A stretch of DNA of 58,229 bases from Pleurotus djamor (lineage: Eukaryota > Basidiomycota > Agaricomycetes > Agaricales > Pleurotaceae), in the NCBI GenBank assembly GCA_029747585.1, contig JAPEVF010000257.1, positions 1-58,229 on the forward strand, given 5' to 3'. The notes under the pieces were generated by a model. It worked only from the letters and a program-made list of their open reading frames with translations, was not told the DNA's origin and did no database searches. Below, one piece after another: positions 1 through 12,629 of the stretch; position 1 is the stretch's first letter; each line of letters starts with the position of its first letter. Both the position numbers and the translations under genes were made by a program.

Positions 1-889
1 ATAAGTAAAAGTAAGATTAGTATCATTAGAATTTGTAGTCTACTTCAGTAATCAGTCAGTATAATTTGTGGTCGCGTTTTTACATTTCTATTGAAGTCTA
101 TTAAAGTCATTGAACCATTTTTCTAAGACAACCCATTGGCCGTCAGAACGGCTTCACTAAAATTGTCGACACAAAGTCGTAAGTACAGTTGTTTCGAAAA
201 TCAACCATTTCGGGGTCACCGGTCAACCGGTCACCGGTCAACGTTCAACGTCAACTTTCAAGCTTACCGTCTTCGTAGTTTTTTTATGAGTTTTACGCTA
301 TTCGAAACCAAAAGAACACCATAATGTGATGTGGCTATCTGTTACGCTTAAACATCACGGTCTCGGGGCTTCTACTCGCATCATGGACTTGGCTGACTGC
401 ACTCTTTAGGACAAGGTCCCAGCACCCATTCCGACCTGAGATTCAGTTACTCTGTTCAGACATTCTGAGCGGCGCCGATTGCACGGGTGCTGTTATTCCC
501 CATCAATAGCACGCATGGTATCCGGGTGCTATCGCACTGAACCCCCACATGTCCCCCTCGTTGACTCGTACTCGGTTTACCAATCTAGCTAATCTGAAAT
601 TGACCGCCCCATTACTGTCCCAATGACCAGCGGATGGCTCAAAGGTCAGGATATCGCTTACCCAATGATGAAAGATAATCTGACTTCTCTTCGGTTCCAA
701 CGGTTGACGTTGAACCCTCTTCGTTTAACCAAGTACGCGTGAGCTTCAATTTACCTCACCCGAATAACCTTCCCATGCGCGAATCATTTCACTGCGATAT
801 ATAGCCCACCAGACCAACGCCAGACTAGCATCTCTCCTTGTTTCCACGCTCCTCAATCTGAACCATCCTTCTCCAACCAACCCCATCCT
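1..889. other. intergenic, no gene recognised
   Basis: No coding region could be supported here. Short open frames are present on both strands but have no recognisable composition or motif. A short tandem of the words GGTCACC and GGTCAAC lies near 213-250. The stretch upstream of 890 may hold the promoter of the next gene: a TATATAGC word occurs near 797-805 on the plus strand, about 90 nt before the first ATG. Confidence 0.4.
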
Positions 890-1540
890 ATGCCGTTTGT
901 CGATAAGCTTGTCCCCCCTCCTGGGACTGACTACTGGCGTTCGTACGTAGAAATTGCCCACTCCTTACCGAAATCTGTATCTGAGCTTCTTTTACACAGT
1001 CAGAACTTGGTTGTTATGGACAACCTGGAGCTGCCAAAAGCATCGGGAACGGTCTACGAAACGCTTACCTGGCGCGTTAACGCTTACATCTACGTCGTTA
1101 ACGCAAAACCTGGAGATAGCTTCCAACAAGACGGAGGCGTCATCTACGTCGTCCTCGTCCATACTGGCTCCGCTGCTGCCAAGGATGGTAGCCTCGAATA
1201 TCGATATGACGTTGCGATGAAATCCCCTCCCAGCGGTTCAGCCGCTGTGAAACAGTTCCCACCGTCGAACAGTGGGACTAAAAACGGCGACATCATGTCT
1301 TGTGGGTTTCTCTTTTGAATGTCCCATCCCTTTCTCATTCGATGCGCAGATGCTCTTTCGTTTGCGAAGGATATGCAAATGTTTAAGAACGGCGGAAACG
1401 AGGGCATCACTTTCCCAGCGAAATACGAAGATAGCATCGCCTTTTTCAAAGGTCGGCAGAGTGGGCTTGTAAACGGCCCTTCGGCAATCCAGTGGGCGGT
1501 TACCTTCGTTGACGACCTGGCTGTGAGTATCTATCAGTAA
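890..1540 (+). CDS. hypothetical protein, two or more exons
   Basis: The family is not recognised. An ATG at 890 opens a frame of about 137 codons. The frame continues through an intron predicted at 1302-1349 (GTGGGT donor, GCGCAG acceptor); the split codon gives Tyr and rejoins a frame rich in charged residues that reads to 1540. A strong donor GTGAGT at 1523 with an acceptor CTTAG at 1591-1595 suggests the true coding region skips the stop at 1538-1540 and continues past 1596, so the 3' end is uncertain. The product has no obvious signal peptide or membrane segment and looks soluble (WRVNAYIYVVNAKPGD, ITFPAKYEDSIAFF, IQWAVTFVDDLA). Codon use and the in-phase intron make it more believable than its neighbours' shadow frames. 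No function is proposed. Confidence 0.5.
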
Positions 1541-3118
1541 CGCCCATGCACGAATTGAATGCTCACCGGCACCCTTCACTTTCGGATGTACTTAGCTGGA
1601 AGAATCTTCGAGCTTTCCGTTCTCTGCCCTTTCGCTGCTCAGCTTCCCATCTACAGGCAAAATGACGTTAGGTATGTTTTCCTATCCCCTGTTACCTGCT
1701 GTACGTAGTACCAAGCACGTTGCGCCACTTTTTATCGGTTAGACTTTACAGCGTCGGTGTTTTCTAGCGATGTGAGTCCGAAATTTCATAGTGACGAAGC
1801 TTGAAAAGTATCTGAATAGTTTTCCAGGGTGTAAAACTTGCCTCAGAGACTGAGAGTGTTGAGCTCGACTGTACTTTCTCGCCGTAATGAAGTCGAAGGC
1901 GGATTGAGTAAATCGCCCCAAGTTGCTTCCCTTACTCAGTGTTTGTGTGTAATGTTCGACCAGATAGCTAAGGCTGTAAGATATCCTTGATCCAGAGTTT
2001 CACTGGTCTTTGCCCTTGGATCAACACTGGATAGTGATTTTTTCTTTGATTTGCAATTGCTGTACTTTTTGAACTCCTTGAAGCCCCTTTTGAGTTGAGT
2101 GATGCCGGATCTGCACCTTCTTCCAAACCTCTTCTCAACGTCTCAGCGTTGACTTCATCGCGATCAAACCAGGGCTCAGAGACTCACTCAATTTCTACAG
2201 CTTCCTTATCTTCATCCGCAACAGATACTCGGTATTCCAAGAAAAAAACAACGCAACTCTTGATCTTCAATGTTCATCCTCCTGGTCAAGCGCATATATG
2301 GTCAATATATGGTCTGACAGGTTACCGCTGAGTTGTCCCCCAGTATCAAATAATCACTCGGAGCGAGGTCTTCAACAACACCACGGAGTGGAGGCGTGGT
2401 GTCGACGGCTGATTCTGGCCTCGCATAGGTGCTAAAACACGGCTTGCACATATGGCGACTTTGTTGCGCGTTTACCGTTTAACGTTGAGATGCTCCTTTC
2501 TCTCCTCATTCAACGATACATCTCATTCAGTTCCTCTTTCCTAGGCTTCACGATGGTATGATCGCCCTCTGAACACCAGAAAAATGCGTGCTGGATGATC
2601 TTCTGGCTGAAGCAGAGGCAGTGTCTGAAGGGTCCCGGTCGGGCCGGTCAAGGATGATTAGACGCTCCGGCGCTTCCGGGTTTCAACTTACATCCCGCCT
2701 GAAGCGTGGTTTTTTCTGTTGGTGTCCAATCGGCGTCACCACTCTTGAATCTTCCAATCACATTCAGCTTAGAAGGGCCACGAACGACACTTCAATTGTT
2801 TCCTACTCTCTGGATCGACCTGGTCAATGAAACTGTCCCACCTTTCGCCAGTCGCGGGAACCCATTCGCACCTGGCCATGCGGTCGAACGATGTTGATGA
2901 ACAATGGCGACCAAAGCGTCGACGCTAGCTATCCCGACGTATTTTGAAATTCCCCGCCGCTCAGCGACGTGCCACAACCAAAGCGCATGCCCTCTTTGAG
3001 TCCAGTGACCGCTCAAAAGAATGCCACCTCTAAACCGTATAAAACGCGTCAACGCGATGGCCTCTGGTACGCGTTCTCTCTCTTTCAGCTCCCTTCAACC
3101 TAGGTCTCATACACCCCT
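1541..3118. other. gene-poor stretch with unassigned short ORFs
   Basis: No gene model could be supported. One plus-strand open frame at 2095-2331 is Ser/Thr-rich, ends with a hydrophobic patch and might be an exon of an unrecognised or decayed gene; it has no good upstream exon. A TATAAAA word at about 3038-3044 is well placed (about 80 nt upstream) to serve the SET gene that starts at 3119. Confidence 0.35.
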
Positions 3119-4558
3119 ATGCAGAATCCCGTTGTCTTTTCTAAATTCACCTTTCTCTTGACGGAGCAAGAGCTAGCGGACGCCAGGTCGCGAGGCGTTT
3201 GGCCGGCCCTCATGCATTCCTTAAGACACCTTGGACCTTGTGCGCTCCTCCTCCATTCACTCCTGGAAATGACTGACCTTTTCGAGTAGTAGGCGGGCAT
3301 TTAACAGTCGTTGAAGCATGGTCGACGCCTCAACAATCGCTCCTTGCTTACCCGCCAACGGATAAGCGGTTCTATCTCAAGTCTATCCCACAAGACAGTT
3401 CAGCGACACCTCAAAGGATCCAATGTATCTTCAGCTCTCCTGGCACCGCGTCTCGAATCACCGTGCCCCCTCCTCTCAATGTGCTCGTGGATCTTCCTTA
3501 CCAAATTATCGATACCGCCGATCTGGGAGAGGCAGTTATTGCTACCAGGACCATTCAATACGGCGAACTGATCGCCAGGGATAGCCCGCTCCTCATTTCC
3601 ACCGACCCAATTCTGTACACCCTCAACCATCATGGGGATGTGGCCTGCCCATTTTCGAATCCCGATAAGTTGGAACAAGTCTTTCGATTGGCTGTACAAA
3701 AGATGTTCCGTCGTGATGAAGGGTCTGCAATCCAGTATGCGCGACTTCGAAATAGTCAAAGCTTGGATCTTCTATTGGCTGGGAGGTTCATGACGAACGC
3801 AATTCAGATCCCTCTAGGCATGACATGATTTTCTTCCTTATGCACTGTCTTGCTGATTGTAATCCGCTCTAGTTGACAATACTCCCGAGCTGCACTACGC
3901 CGTTTTCGATGATGTTTCCCGGATCAATCATAGGTATGTCTTTTGCCCTCTCCCTTGGCTTTTAGCTGACGCCTCGATCCATAGCTGTTGTCCGAACGCA
4001 GTAGCCCGATGGGATCCATCAACCTTGACAATCCAGGTCTACGCACTCCGTAGCATCAGCCTCGGCGAGGAAATCACGATCAGCTACGTGGACCTCTCAC
4101 TCCCAACTGCCGATCGACAGTCTTTCCTCCGTACCCGTTACAACTTCGCGTGTACTTGCCAAGGGTGCGAAAACAACGATGACGACCTATTACGCGCGTT
4201 CTTGTTGCAGGAGCACTATTCCTTTGACGATATATTCGACTGGGCCAGGAATCCGAACCCGACGGACACCACCAACAAGCAACATCTTGACTTCTGTCTT
4301 TCAATGATGGAGAGCCGGGGGCTTCAAGGGCTTGAAGCGTATCCGCTGTTTCTGTACCAGCTGGTTCTGGTATGCACGGCCCTTGGTCAGACTCGGGTTG
4401 CTGAAGCGCACTTGGACAAGTGGCAAACTTGGTGGAGGATCCATGGAGGGCCGATAGACTTGCTTTTGGCTTCTCTAAGGAAGCATCAGTGGCATGTTCT
4501 GTTCATCGCTCGCCCGCTACCGCCGTTGCGAATGCAGTCTTCCAGCCTCACAGTATGA
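3119..4558 (+). CDS. SET-domain protein (SMYD-like methyltransferase), four exons
   Basis: This is a predicted lysine methyltransferase-type SET protein of about 427 aa. My model has exons 3119-3239, 3290-3817, 3873-3933 and 3985-4558. The SET domain starts near residue 106 (YQIIDT, then GEAVIATRTIQYGELI). It carries the S-adenosylmethionine/active-site motif NHSCCPN near residue 238, GEEITISY near 262 and the post-SET cysteines CTCQGC near 293, followed by a helical tail as in SMYD-like proteins. There is no MYND zinc finger, which is common for fungal relatives. The second intron needs a GC donor (3818, GCATGA) because the frame otherwise stops; using it joins codons to give a Val just before DNTPEL. 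The first acceptor is a tandem NAGNAG (3289/3292), and both sites keep frame. The first exon is inferred only from phase and splice signals. The substrate cannot be deduced. Confidence 0.82.
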
Positions 4559-4765
4559 CCCTAGTCAGTCGTTTACCTGCGTCGGTCTGGCATGGACATT
4601 ACCTTCCTATCTTTATTCTTTGTGGCTTTCGTACGTAGTATTACCCGTAGTCTCCCTGTATGTAGCATCTCCCGTAGTCACAATGTATGTAGTATTTCCT
4701 GTATGTACTGGAAGTAGATTATATAGATCCATGATATGTGCAACTCCAAAGCAACCGCGCTAGGG

Positions 4766-6278
4766 CTAAAGAACGAAGATGGTGCGAGGACGGTGGCTAG
4801 TGAGAAACGACAAAGAAGGCAAAGTTTTTGCGTGGACATTGGAGCTGACTCGTTTGTACGTAGGTAACTTGAGCGACCCCGATTTCTCTAGCAAGACAAC
4901 GAAGGGAGTCTGGTACTCATCCGTTCCCAGCACTGCGAGTTTGTATTCCATGATTTCGTTCACAGACCGTACCGTTGTGAAATATGCGCGTATCCTCTGG
5001 TCCGAGCCACGGATCATGAAGTACTTGCTAAAGCTTGCAGCGGGGATGGGCTCGGCAGATACGATATCATGCATCGTTACAGAGATGCGAAGGCCGCAGT
5101 TGGTGAACGTAAAGGAGTGGTCGATGTTGTCGGGGTCGATTTCGATGCCATCCCAAAGAAGTTCCGCGGAGAGCTGTCCGTAGCTTCTTTGGAAGTCGAT
5201 TACATCGCGAGCGACCAGTGAGTTCCACTTCGATGTGGAGGTGGCGTCGCAATTCCAGAGGAATATGCTACGTCCTGCACCGCTCTCTCCGCAAGCGACT
5301 TGTAAACGGTAAAAGGCTCTTTCACGTCCTTCCCCATAGGCTATGGGGAGAAAGACATCCAATAATCCAACTAGGCAATAAGCAATGTCTTCCGGTGCCG
5401 TCGTGGAGCGATGAGAGGCCCAACTGAATACATGAACTGAGTAGAGGGGACTGGGCTTGTACCACAGTAGCCAGTGCTCACTCACCCCTCAATTGGCAAT
5501 GAGATGGATTAAATTATGAGCCTATTTGGAAAAACTCACTAGCTGCTTTGGCAATCTTTCTCCGGAATATATCGCCCTCGCCACCTTTTTCTCCATCATA
5601 ACAATGTTCATCGACGATTTGACGTTGGATATCCTTATCTGGCCCAAGGTCATTGGTACTAGTTCGTAGAATATCGAACTTCAAAACCTTGGAGAATAGG
5701 CGAGTCCAGTTTTTGTCGTAGAAGACCATACGTGACGGTGCTAGCAATTCTTGGAGGGCCCATCCTCGCGTAAACCAAGGGTCGTGCTCCCAATCATCAG
5801 CGGATGAAGCACTGAGGAGGGCGATGCAAACGTAGGAGTGCTTGTACCACGTAAACATCGACCGAATAGATTCATCGAGCTCGGTGCTGCTTGATTTGTT
5901 GATACATCCTGTGTCGATCCAGACGTAACGGCAGCCATAGTCTTTTGCGGCTTCGCAGAATTTGAGGAACTTCAAATGCCTGGACGGATCGACTTGGCCC
6001 TTCCGCAGCTCCTTGTACGTGAGCTCATTCTTACCCCAACGGTGCGATAAGATAGCATAAGCCCCATACGACCGCAGCTGGGACCAAAGCTGCTCGACAA
6101 TATCATCGGGAAGGTATTTGCCTCGACTTTCTTGTGGCCACTGGGAGGCAACGAAGGATTCCAGGTTTTCTTTGATCGGGTACCCAAAGGAGTCCCGCTC
6201 TACAAGGCATTCATCTTGAATATCGTAAAGACGGATGGGGCATCGTTGAACATAGTCCGTCCAAACTTGAGATATCAT
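4766..6278 (-). CDS. HET-domain protein (heterokaryon incompatibility type)
   Basis: This gene encodes a HET-domain (PF06985-type) protein, a family tied to self/non-self recognition and programmed cell death when incompatible hyphae fuse. The three hallmark blocks are visible in order: AILSHRWG, RYVWIDTGCINK and WFTRGWALQELLAP. The second exon holds the conserved block APEDIAYCLVGLLDVFLPIAYGEG (residues shown in part), followed by a C-terminal beta-rich region. Predicted exons are 5540-6278 and 4766-5487; the GTGAGT donor at 5539-5538 and the TTGAG acceptor at 5489-5488 join in phase. An in-frame ATG lies at 6278, but a good acceptor (CTCTAG) at about 6293 means a short upstream start exon is likely, as in the second HET gene at 30.7-32.3 kb. 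No C-terminal NACHT or WD repeats follow, so this is a stand-alone HET protein. It lies tail to head with the SDR gene. Confidence 0.85.
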
Positions 6279-6763
6279 CAATGATACATCCTAGAGGAGA
6301 GGGGTTGGGGCTGGCTTATAACCATGCCAAGTTGACAATAAGTGTGCAACTCACCGTCCACTTCGCGTGTAATGAACACGAAGAGAGTTGACCGTGAGTA
6401 GGCTATCGTCCACTGGGGACGTAGTTGACATACATAAATCTGTTGTCGAGTAGAGTCGGTGCTGTGAATCAAGCTGTTAGAAACAAAGATGAATGAACTC
6501 GGACATACGAAAGCATTCATGTTCGGGTAGAATCTTAGAAGCTCCCACTGAACAAGGAAGTTGAGGAAGGGTTGTGGTCACTGGTAATGATGGCGGTGGG
6601 AGATGTCGATGGGAACTCAAGGTCATGAATCGACCGCGTGGGGAATTCAAGAATTGATTCAATTGATTCAATTGAATGAGCCTTTCAAGAGCTCCACTCA
6701 GCGATAGGTACAAATCAGTGCAACCAAATATCTCGGGGACACTAAGCGATGGGATCGCGGTCA

Positions 6764-7873
6764 TCACTTCGACGTATATCTACCGAAGGTTCGTAAGCGA
6801 ATGGAGAGAGTATATAAGGCGCTAGGCGTGACGTACCCTCCATTTGAAAAGATCGTCTGGAAGATCTTGAGCTATGGAAGGGACAAATAAAAGGGATACT
6901 TGACATACCTGTCCATTAATCCAATGTTGCTTAGAGACAAGCAACTCTACGATGGGTACGATGTCTTCAACCTTGGTAAGTCGACCTTCAGCTGCTGAAC
7001 TCTTGTGGTAAGCCACGGCATCGTCGGATTCCTCTGTGTTCACGATAAATCACAATTTAAAAAGGTTCATGAGGACATAAAACAACGCACGGGCGTAGAA
7101 AAAAGGTGTGTCCATGGGGCCAGGGGCGATGGCATTGACAAGGATGGAGCGGCTCATAGCCTCCTTGCTTGCGGCCTTCGTAAACCATTCGACGGGAGAC
7201 TTCGATCCTTGGTAGGACGAGTAAAAGCCTGTGTACGCGGCCAAGCTGATAAAGAAGTCAGTGTACAAGGGAAGAGACGAAACATTAGCCTACAGCGAAG
7301 TGACAATTGTAATGATGCTTCCGCCATCAATGACCGTCTTCAACGCATATTGGATGAAGAAACTGAATGGATTTCTCAGCGGGTAAATAAGTGATGAGAG
7401 GTCTAGGTGACATACAAGGCGATTTTCGAATTCACATTGAACATTTCATCGTATTCAGCTTCGGAGATCTACAGCACAAGCCTGTCAGGGCACCTCAACA
7501 AATGAGAGCAGATGACTTACATCAACAAGAGTCTTCTTAAGCACCTTCCCGACGGTATTGATAGCAACCTTGACGCTCCCTTTGCTCTTCGCAAATTCGA
7601 ACAAGGCCTCAATCTTCTTGACATCGCTCAAGTCCGCTTGGAACAGCCAGGCTTGACCTCCGGCTGAGGTGATCTCGCTGAGAGTTTTCTCAGATTCCGA
7701 AGCAGAGGATGTCGAGTTATAGTGGATGACGACGGAGTACGACTGCGAGGCAAGAAGCTTGGAAATTTGGGCGCCTAGGTTCTACGACCATAACAATGAA
7801 TGGAAAGGAGATTTAGGAGGTAGGGGAAACATACCTTTCCTCCTCCTGCAACGATTGCAATGGGTTGAGACAT
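6764..7873 (-). CDS. short-chain dehydrogenase/reductase (SDR), seven exons
   Basis: The product is a classical-type NAD(P)-dependent oxidoreductase of about 264 aa. My exon model is 7835-7873, 7521-7781, 7416-7468, 7294-7362, 7091-7245, 6909-7033 and 6764-6856, all joining in frame. The Rossmann glycine motif GGGKNLG is at residues 10-16 and is split by intron 1. The catalytic Tyr-x3-Lys is YQGSK at 152-156, with a Ser at about 140. NAIAPGPMDTPFF follows, as expected for substrate-loop and cofactor contacts, and the C-terminus is of the usual WINGQ..FSNGGYV type. After GGYV a 20-residue tail is read to a TGA at 6764; relatives often end just after GGYV, so the last residues are less certain. 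The substrate is unknown. Given the terpene synthase and P450 genes in the same window, a role as a tailoring enzyme is possible but only inferred. Confidence 0.9.
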
Positions 7874-8327
7874 GACTGGGTGTTCGACACTTAAAGCTGA
7901 GCGGATGGATAAGACGGTCTTGATTTCTAAGATTTGCTGTGGAATCTTGTGATAAGCCAGATTTGTTATTCGGTTCCAACGACGGATGCCATTGGTCGGA
8001 TATGTTCAAAACGAGCAAAAGCGATAGCTGGCCGGCTGACGATTGGGAGAGGGGAGAATCCGCGATGACGAAGCCATTCGGGTCTCTGCATCGGGGCAAA
8101 TGGAGAACCGATGGCAATGAAAACGACTGTCACAACGAACAATCAAGCCTGTGTGCGCATATGAGACAAGCTTGCATCATACACATGTTCTTTCGGCACG
8201 TCAAACTTGGTGGAGACCTAATGGCATTGAGTAGATTGTCTGGCCGGAGAACCGGAGACGATGTTAAATGAGGAGAGGGAAACACGACGAATTTTGGGCG
8301 AAAAGAACAGCGTGTAGATGCAATGAA
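7874..8327. other. intergenic between SDR and PL8 genes
   Basis: I see no gene. Open frames here are short and run over the upstream flank of the SDR gene. The stretch would hold the SDR promoter (its start codon is at 7873) and the 3' end of the PL8 lyase (stop at 8328). Confidence 0.4.
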
Positions 8328-11152
8328 CTACTCCAAAACAACATGAACGCTACTGCCCGCTACACCTCCGGATGGAAGAACGACGTTACCAGCTCTGGAC
8401 CCCCTGATCGAGCCATCCATCACGACAGTAATCATCAGCGAAGCTAGCTCCTGGGATGGATCAGCGAGCGTGACTTTGAATGAAGTCAGATCAAGAATCA
8501 AAGCCGCGCTGCCAGTGGACAAGATGGTGACGCGTCCAAAGTCATCATGCGAAAAGGTAAACGAGCCACCAGCAGCGTCCCAGAATACCATCATTACAGT
8601 ATTGCGAAGGCTATCAAAAACGGCCGAGATATGTTCGTCATTCTGCAGCGTCGAAAAAGGCAACGGGGTGGTAGCCCTAGCCACAAACGGATCTCTGTCC
8701 ATGCCTGGAAAGGCTGTATACGCATACGGAACGGCGTGATCTCGATGCGAAATTGTTGCGGTCATGAGGTCAACTGTGAAAGGTGGCCGTTTGGAGGTCC
8801 CGATCTTCGACCAATCCCCTTGCTTTATCCCCACATCGACATTCAGTGGGAAAGTACCGTTCGACAATGGGAAAACATAGCCAACGCCACCGTGCCACAT
8901 GGATTGAGCATCAGGGAACGAGAATGTCCCAGAAGCGGCTAGCGCAACACCATCCACCACGACATCCCCAACATGGAGCCGCTGATCGAGCACGGTAACA
9001 ACGGACGCAGTCGAGGTGGATGATAAACCAGAGACCATGACGTGTTGGGAGCCATCAGCCAAGAAGAACCACGCCTTTTGCCAGCGCAGGGCTTTGGTCA
9101 GAGGGTTGGTGTACCGCATAACAGCAATACCAGTTGTGCCTGTCGAAACGCCACCAACGAAGCTCTCTATCCCCGTGAACTTCGTGTGACTGCAATCCAG
9201 AGGTGTGGCACCGAAGTCCGTGGTGGTACCTGGAATGAGGTTCCAATCCCATGCGCCAGCGATGTCTTCGTATTCGTTTCCCTGGAGGTAGGTGTACAGA
9301 GTCCCATCAGAGAGATGGAAGCCGAGTAACTGTTATAAAGGTCAGTTATTCGGTGAAGGAATGAACTCAGAGGGACTCACGTTCTGAGAGACCGTACACT
9401 CCGTATTCAGCGTTCGCTTGGAATACATCCTAAGGGTGGTGATGTAGTTGGAGCCACGGTGGACCTAGGAGACGTCAATTGAGAATGGAGTCCGCAAGGA
9501 CGTACTCTAAACGACAGACCATATAATCGTTCGCATAGAACATGCGATTTCCGGTGAGCTTAGCTACATTTGCACTAGAAGCGACTCCAGATAGACTCTG
9601 GGCGAACCGAGTAAGGACGTCTGAATTCCAGAGGTTGCCTAACTCTTGGACTTGAGTAAGGTTGATGTTAAGCTGAGCAGTCGCCCTTGGGGTGTAACTA
9701 GGTATCAGAAGAAGGGGCGTGAACGAAACCACTTACTGTTTGTCAAGGACAGGCAGGCTGATGGCCCGCCCCACAACGCTCTGGTGACGAGGGTTAGTTC
9801 AAGGAAAAGCAAGAGAATGATGAACGTACCAAGTCCCAATGGTTCACGCCAGTTATAACATTTCTCGCAACCATCCACGAGTCCGCGTCGAACAGCGACG
9901 TAAAAACAGCCTTGGATGTGTCGTTGGCAGCGAACTGGGTATCCGCAGCAGCCACCTCAAGGTCAAGAACATCCCCAGCGCTGTAGAAACTCTCCTTCAG
10001 TCAGAATTGGGGAAAGGCAAGCGGTCAACTTACTAGTCCTTTCCGTAGTTTCCATTGTAGATGATGCCATCATGCTGGCCGAAAGTTCCATCAGGCCGAA
10101 TCCCATCAGCTTTCAATGTGTCATGGACGATGACCTCGTTATGGACTGAGACAGAGTAGTTAGAACTAAGATTGGAAGGGAAAACGTAGGCACGTACTGC
10201 GAAGATAAGCATCGCCCAAAAGGGTGGTGTTACCGTTTAGCAGCCCTTGGTCTATTCCCACTTTCGCGACGTCCAGGAGGTTAGCGCCCGTCAGAAATGT
10301 GGGTTTTCGAACGAAGGTGCTATAGGCACGGAGAGCGATATTGGTGCAATTACTGAGCTGTGTCGGAGTGAGCATCTCGCCGAGTATCAAGCACGTTTGT
10401 GTCGTCAGTTGAGGGATGAGGATAGTCTAAGAAGGTGTAAGGGAAAAGGTAGTTCGGATGCAAAAAAGACGTACATTTGAAAACCAATTGGTGTTCCAAA
10501 AGCCGGGCTACCGTCCACAGTCAGCTCGAGGATGACAAGAGAGAGAGAAGGTTACTTACAGTGTCACATGGACAGGCCGCCGTACCTCCTTGGTCGACGC
10601 AAGAGGGATTGGTGAAATCGTTGGAGAACCAAAAGTCCATGGTACGGGTTACCGCCTCGCGAACGGTAGCGTTGTTGACAAGGGCTTCGGTGCCAGTGAG
10701 ACCACCATGCCATGCGCTAGCCAGCACAACTACGAGAAGAAAGGAGTCAGCAAAACTCATGGACCCAAAGATCGTGTGACTCACTCACTCGTCTCCAGTG
10801 ATCTTGGGCGGGCCACCCCGCCGTTTGCGCAGGACAGCCAGACAAGTAGTTGATCTCCGAGTCGGGCCATCGACCGTTCGCCCCGAGCGTTGTCAACCTA
10901 TACCAACGATGAGTCTGAAGGCCGAACAAAAAGAGTAAGTTGATTCATATACCACTTCGAAATGCTCGAGGTTTTCTGTGGTCCGAGACTCCCAGTAATC
11001 GCGCTGCGCCTACGCTGAGTCATGAGGGTAAGGTCGTTAGCGTCAGATACATCACGCGCAATGTTCATGGCCTCCACATCCAAGTGCCTTGAAAGGGAAG
11101 GTAACGAGCATGGTTGAAGGATGAGGACCAAAAGCAAGAGTTTCAGTATCAT
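8328..11152 (-). CDS. secreted polysaccharide lyase family 8 (PL8) enzyme, many exons
   Basis: PL8 enzymes cleave uronic-acid polysaccharides (hyaluronan, chondroitin or xanthan types) by beta-elimination; the true substrate of fungal members is usually unknown. The start at 11152 gives a clear signal peptide (MILKLLLLVLILQP). The alpha/alpha-toroid region contains the candidate catalytic stretch FWNTNWFSN near 10,500 and GTFGQHDGIIYNGNYGKD near 10,050-10,100, with the expected His and Tyr. The following beta-sandwich has NRMFYANDYMVHRG and the long last exon (8328-9119 and upstream) contains WQKAWFFLADG and the C-terminal domain. Roughly ten short introns interrupt it. It is divergently arranged with the P450 at 12630. 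Two decayed fragments of the same family occur at 14.9 kb and 30.1 kb, so this is probably the only intact copy in the window. Exon edges are approximate. Confidence 0.87.
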
Positions 11153-12629
11153 AGCTGCTGGCTGTCTGTCAGCGAAGTCCCGCTTAAATAGCTCGTAGTT
11201 CAGAGAAGCCGGTCGTCCACACGGCAGTGGGAGTGCGGGCCTAATCAGGCACTCTGGTCAGTTGAGTGAAGAAAACCATTATTGAGGACAAACGGATTTT
11301 AGTTCATCGGAAAAACGGGCACTGAAGTTGTCGTCAACCCATCTGATATGGGGATGGTGGAAAGCTGACGAGAGAAATGTCTATTCAGTTTCGGGATAGA
11401 CAGCAAAAAACAGAGACAACTCTACGTGTTTAGCGCATAGTTTACAATTTCAAGATTGAGGACGCGGCGGTTTGAAAGGCAAGAGCTTCTTAACTCGTTG
11501 TGCTTAGGTTTGGGCGGCGAAGGGTCTCATGGAAGCCTGCGGTCCACCTGGCGGTGGGAGCGTGAACCTGATCCTGTCGTTCACTCAGTTAAAGACACGA
11601 GGGGAGTTGATTGCTAGCTGACATATGTTTGATCTATAAAGAAGCTCGGTTAAATCCTTCCTGCGTAGACAGTGTCTGGATAACCAAGGAAAACAGGTAT
11701 AAAATCAAGACATCAGTAAACCCTTGGTTTTCAGACCCAAAGTTCACGGCGTAGAAGACTCACATATCAAGGACCAAATTTATGCATCCATGCAGGATAT
11801 CCCCGCACTGACAGAACACAAAACGACGATTCCGAAATTTGCGCTCGGTTCAAGGCTGGCCGCTGGACGCGTCACGCGTGGCTGCGTGTTGACTGCGTGA
11901 AAACTTTCGAGTTATTCGGGCTTGACTCAGGCCCGCCTCCACCACGCTTAAGTGGTTCTGATCTGAGACGCTATGTATGCCAGGTCATTCAAAAGCTTTT
12001 GGTCGTGTGTATCGAAAAATGGACGTTGATAATAGAAGACGCGAAACAGGGACAAACCGACCGGGCGCCTATTCTCGTCCGGACCGGCCAGGGCCCGTAC
12101 ACGACCAAAATCGACGATCATCGATTCATCGTCTCAGAAGTGACCAACTTGCCAGGTTGGTTTCCAGCCTGTGCGCATCTTTGATTGGCGTAGGACTATG
12201 AGGCACGAGTTTTCCGAAAGTGAGGCTGGGATCAGTACCCTGGCATCCACTACCATCCAGAGACCAACATTTTGGCAGTGAGTTGCATCAACTTGTACTT
12301 ATCCATCCAACAGTCAACCCACATTCGACTATAGAAGTAGATTCAGTGACCTCCTAGTTGAAAAAACGGCCCCATAGATCTACTTGGAGGCTACTAATTG
12401 AACCCCGGTGGAAGACCTGTGATCGGCTGGGAACTCAATCAAGACTCTATTCGGTTCCTTACCAATTTTCGACGCCCAATGTCACTCAATTACCGCTTTC
12501 TACCCATGGCAATCGCTTCGTTGCCAGTTGTAACTGAGAGCGGCTTTATAGGTCATGCGAATTCGCTGTTTTCTTTCCTCCCGTCGGCCTTGAGCTTGAG
12601 CTTGAGCTTTGGCTTTGGTCTAACCACCC
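11153..12629. repeat. intergenic with a degenerate duplicated segment
   Basis: This is the shared upstream region of the PL8 gene and the first P450. A segment at about 11,208-11,276 (containing GAAGCCGGTCGTCC and CAGTGGGAGTGCGGG) recurs in altered form at about 11,533-11,592 (GAAGCCTGCGGTCC, CGGTGGGAGCGTGAA), roughly 330 bp apart on the same strand, suggesting an old local duplication of the PL8 upstream region. An open frame at 11,897-12,184 has no recognisable features. A TTTATAGG word near 12,543-12,550 is about 80 nt upstream of the P450 ATG. Confidence 0.45.

Noticed and set aside
6293..6520. 80-codon ORF as the N-terminus of the first HET protein
   Set aside because: The GTGAGT donor that would join it to the HET exon is out of phase with the HET frame. 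A short start exon elsewhere remains possible.
11897..12184. 95-codon ORF upstream of the first P450
   Set aside because: No motif, no homologous copy upstream of the second P450, and it lies in the promoter interval.
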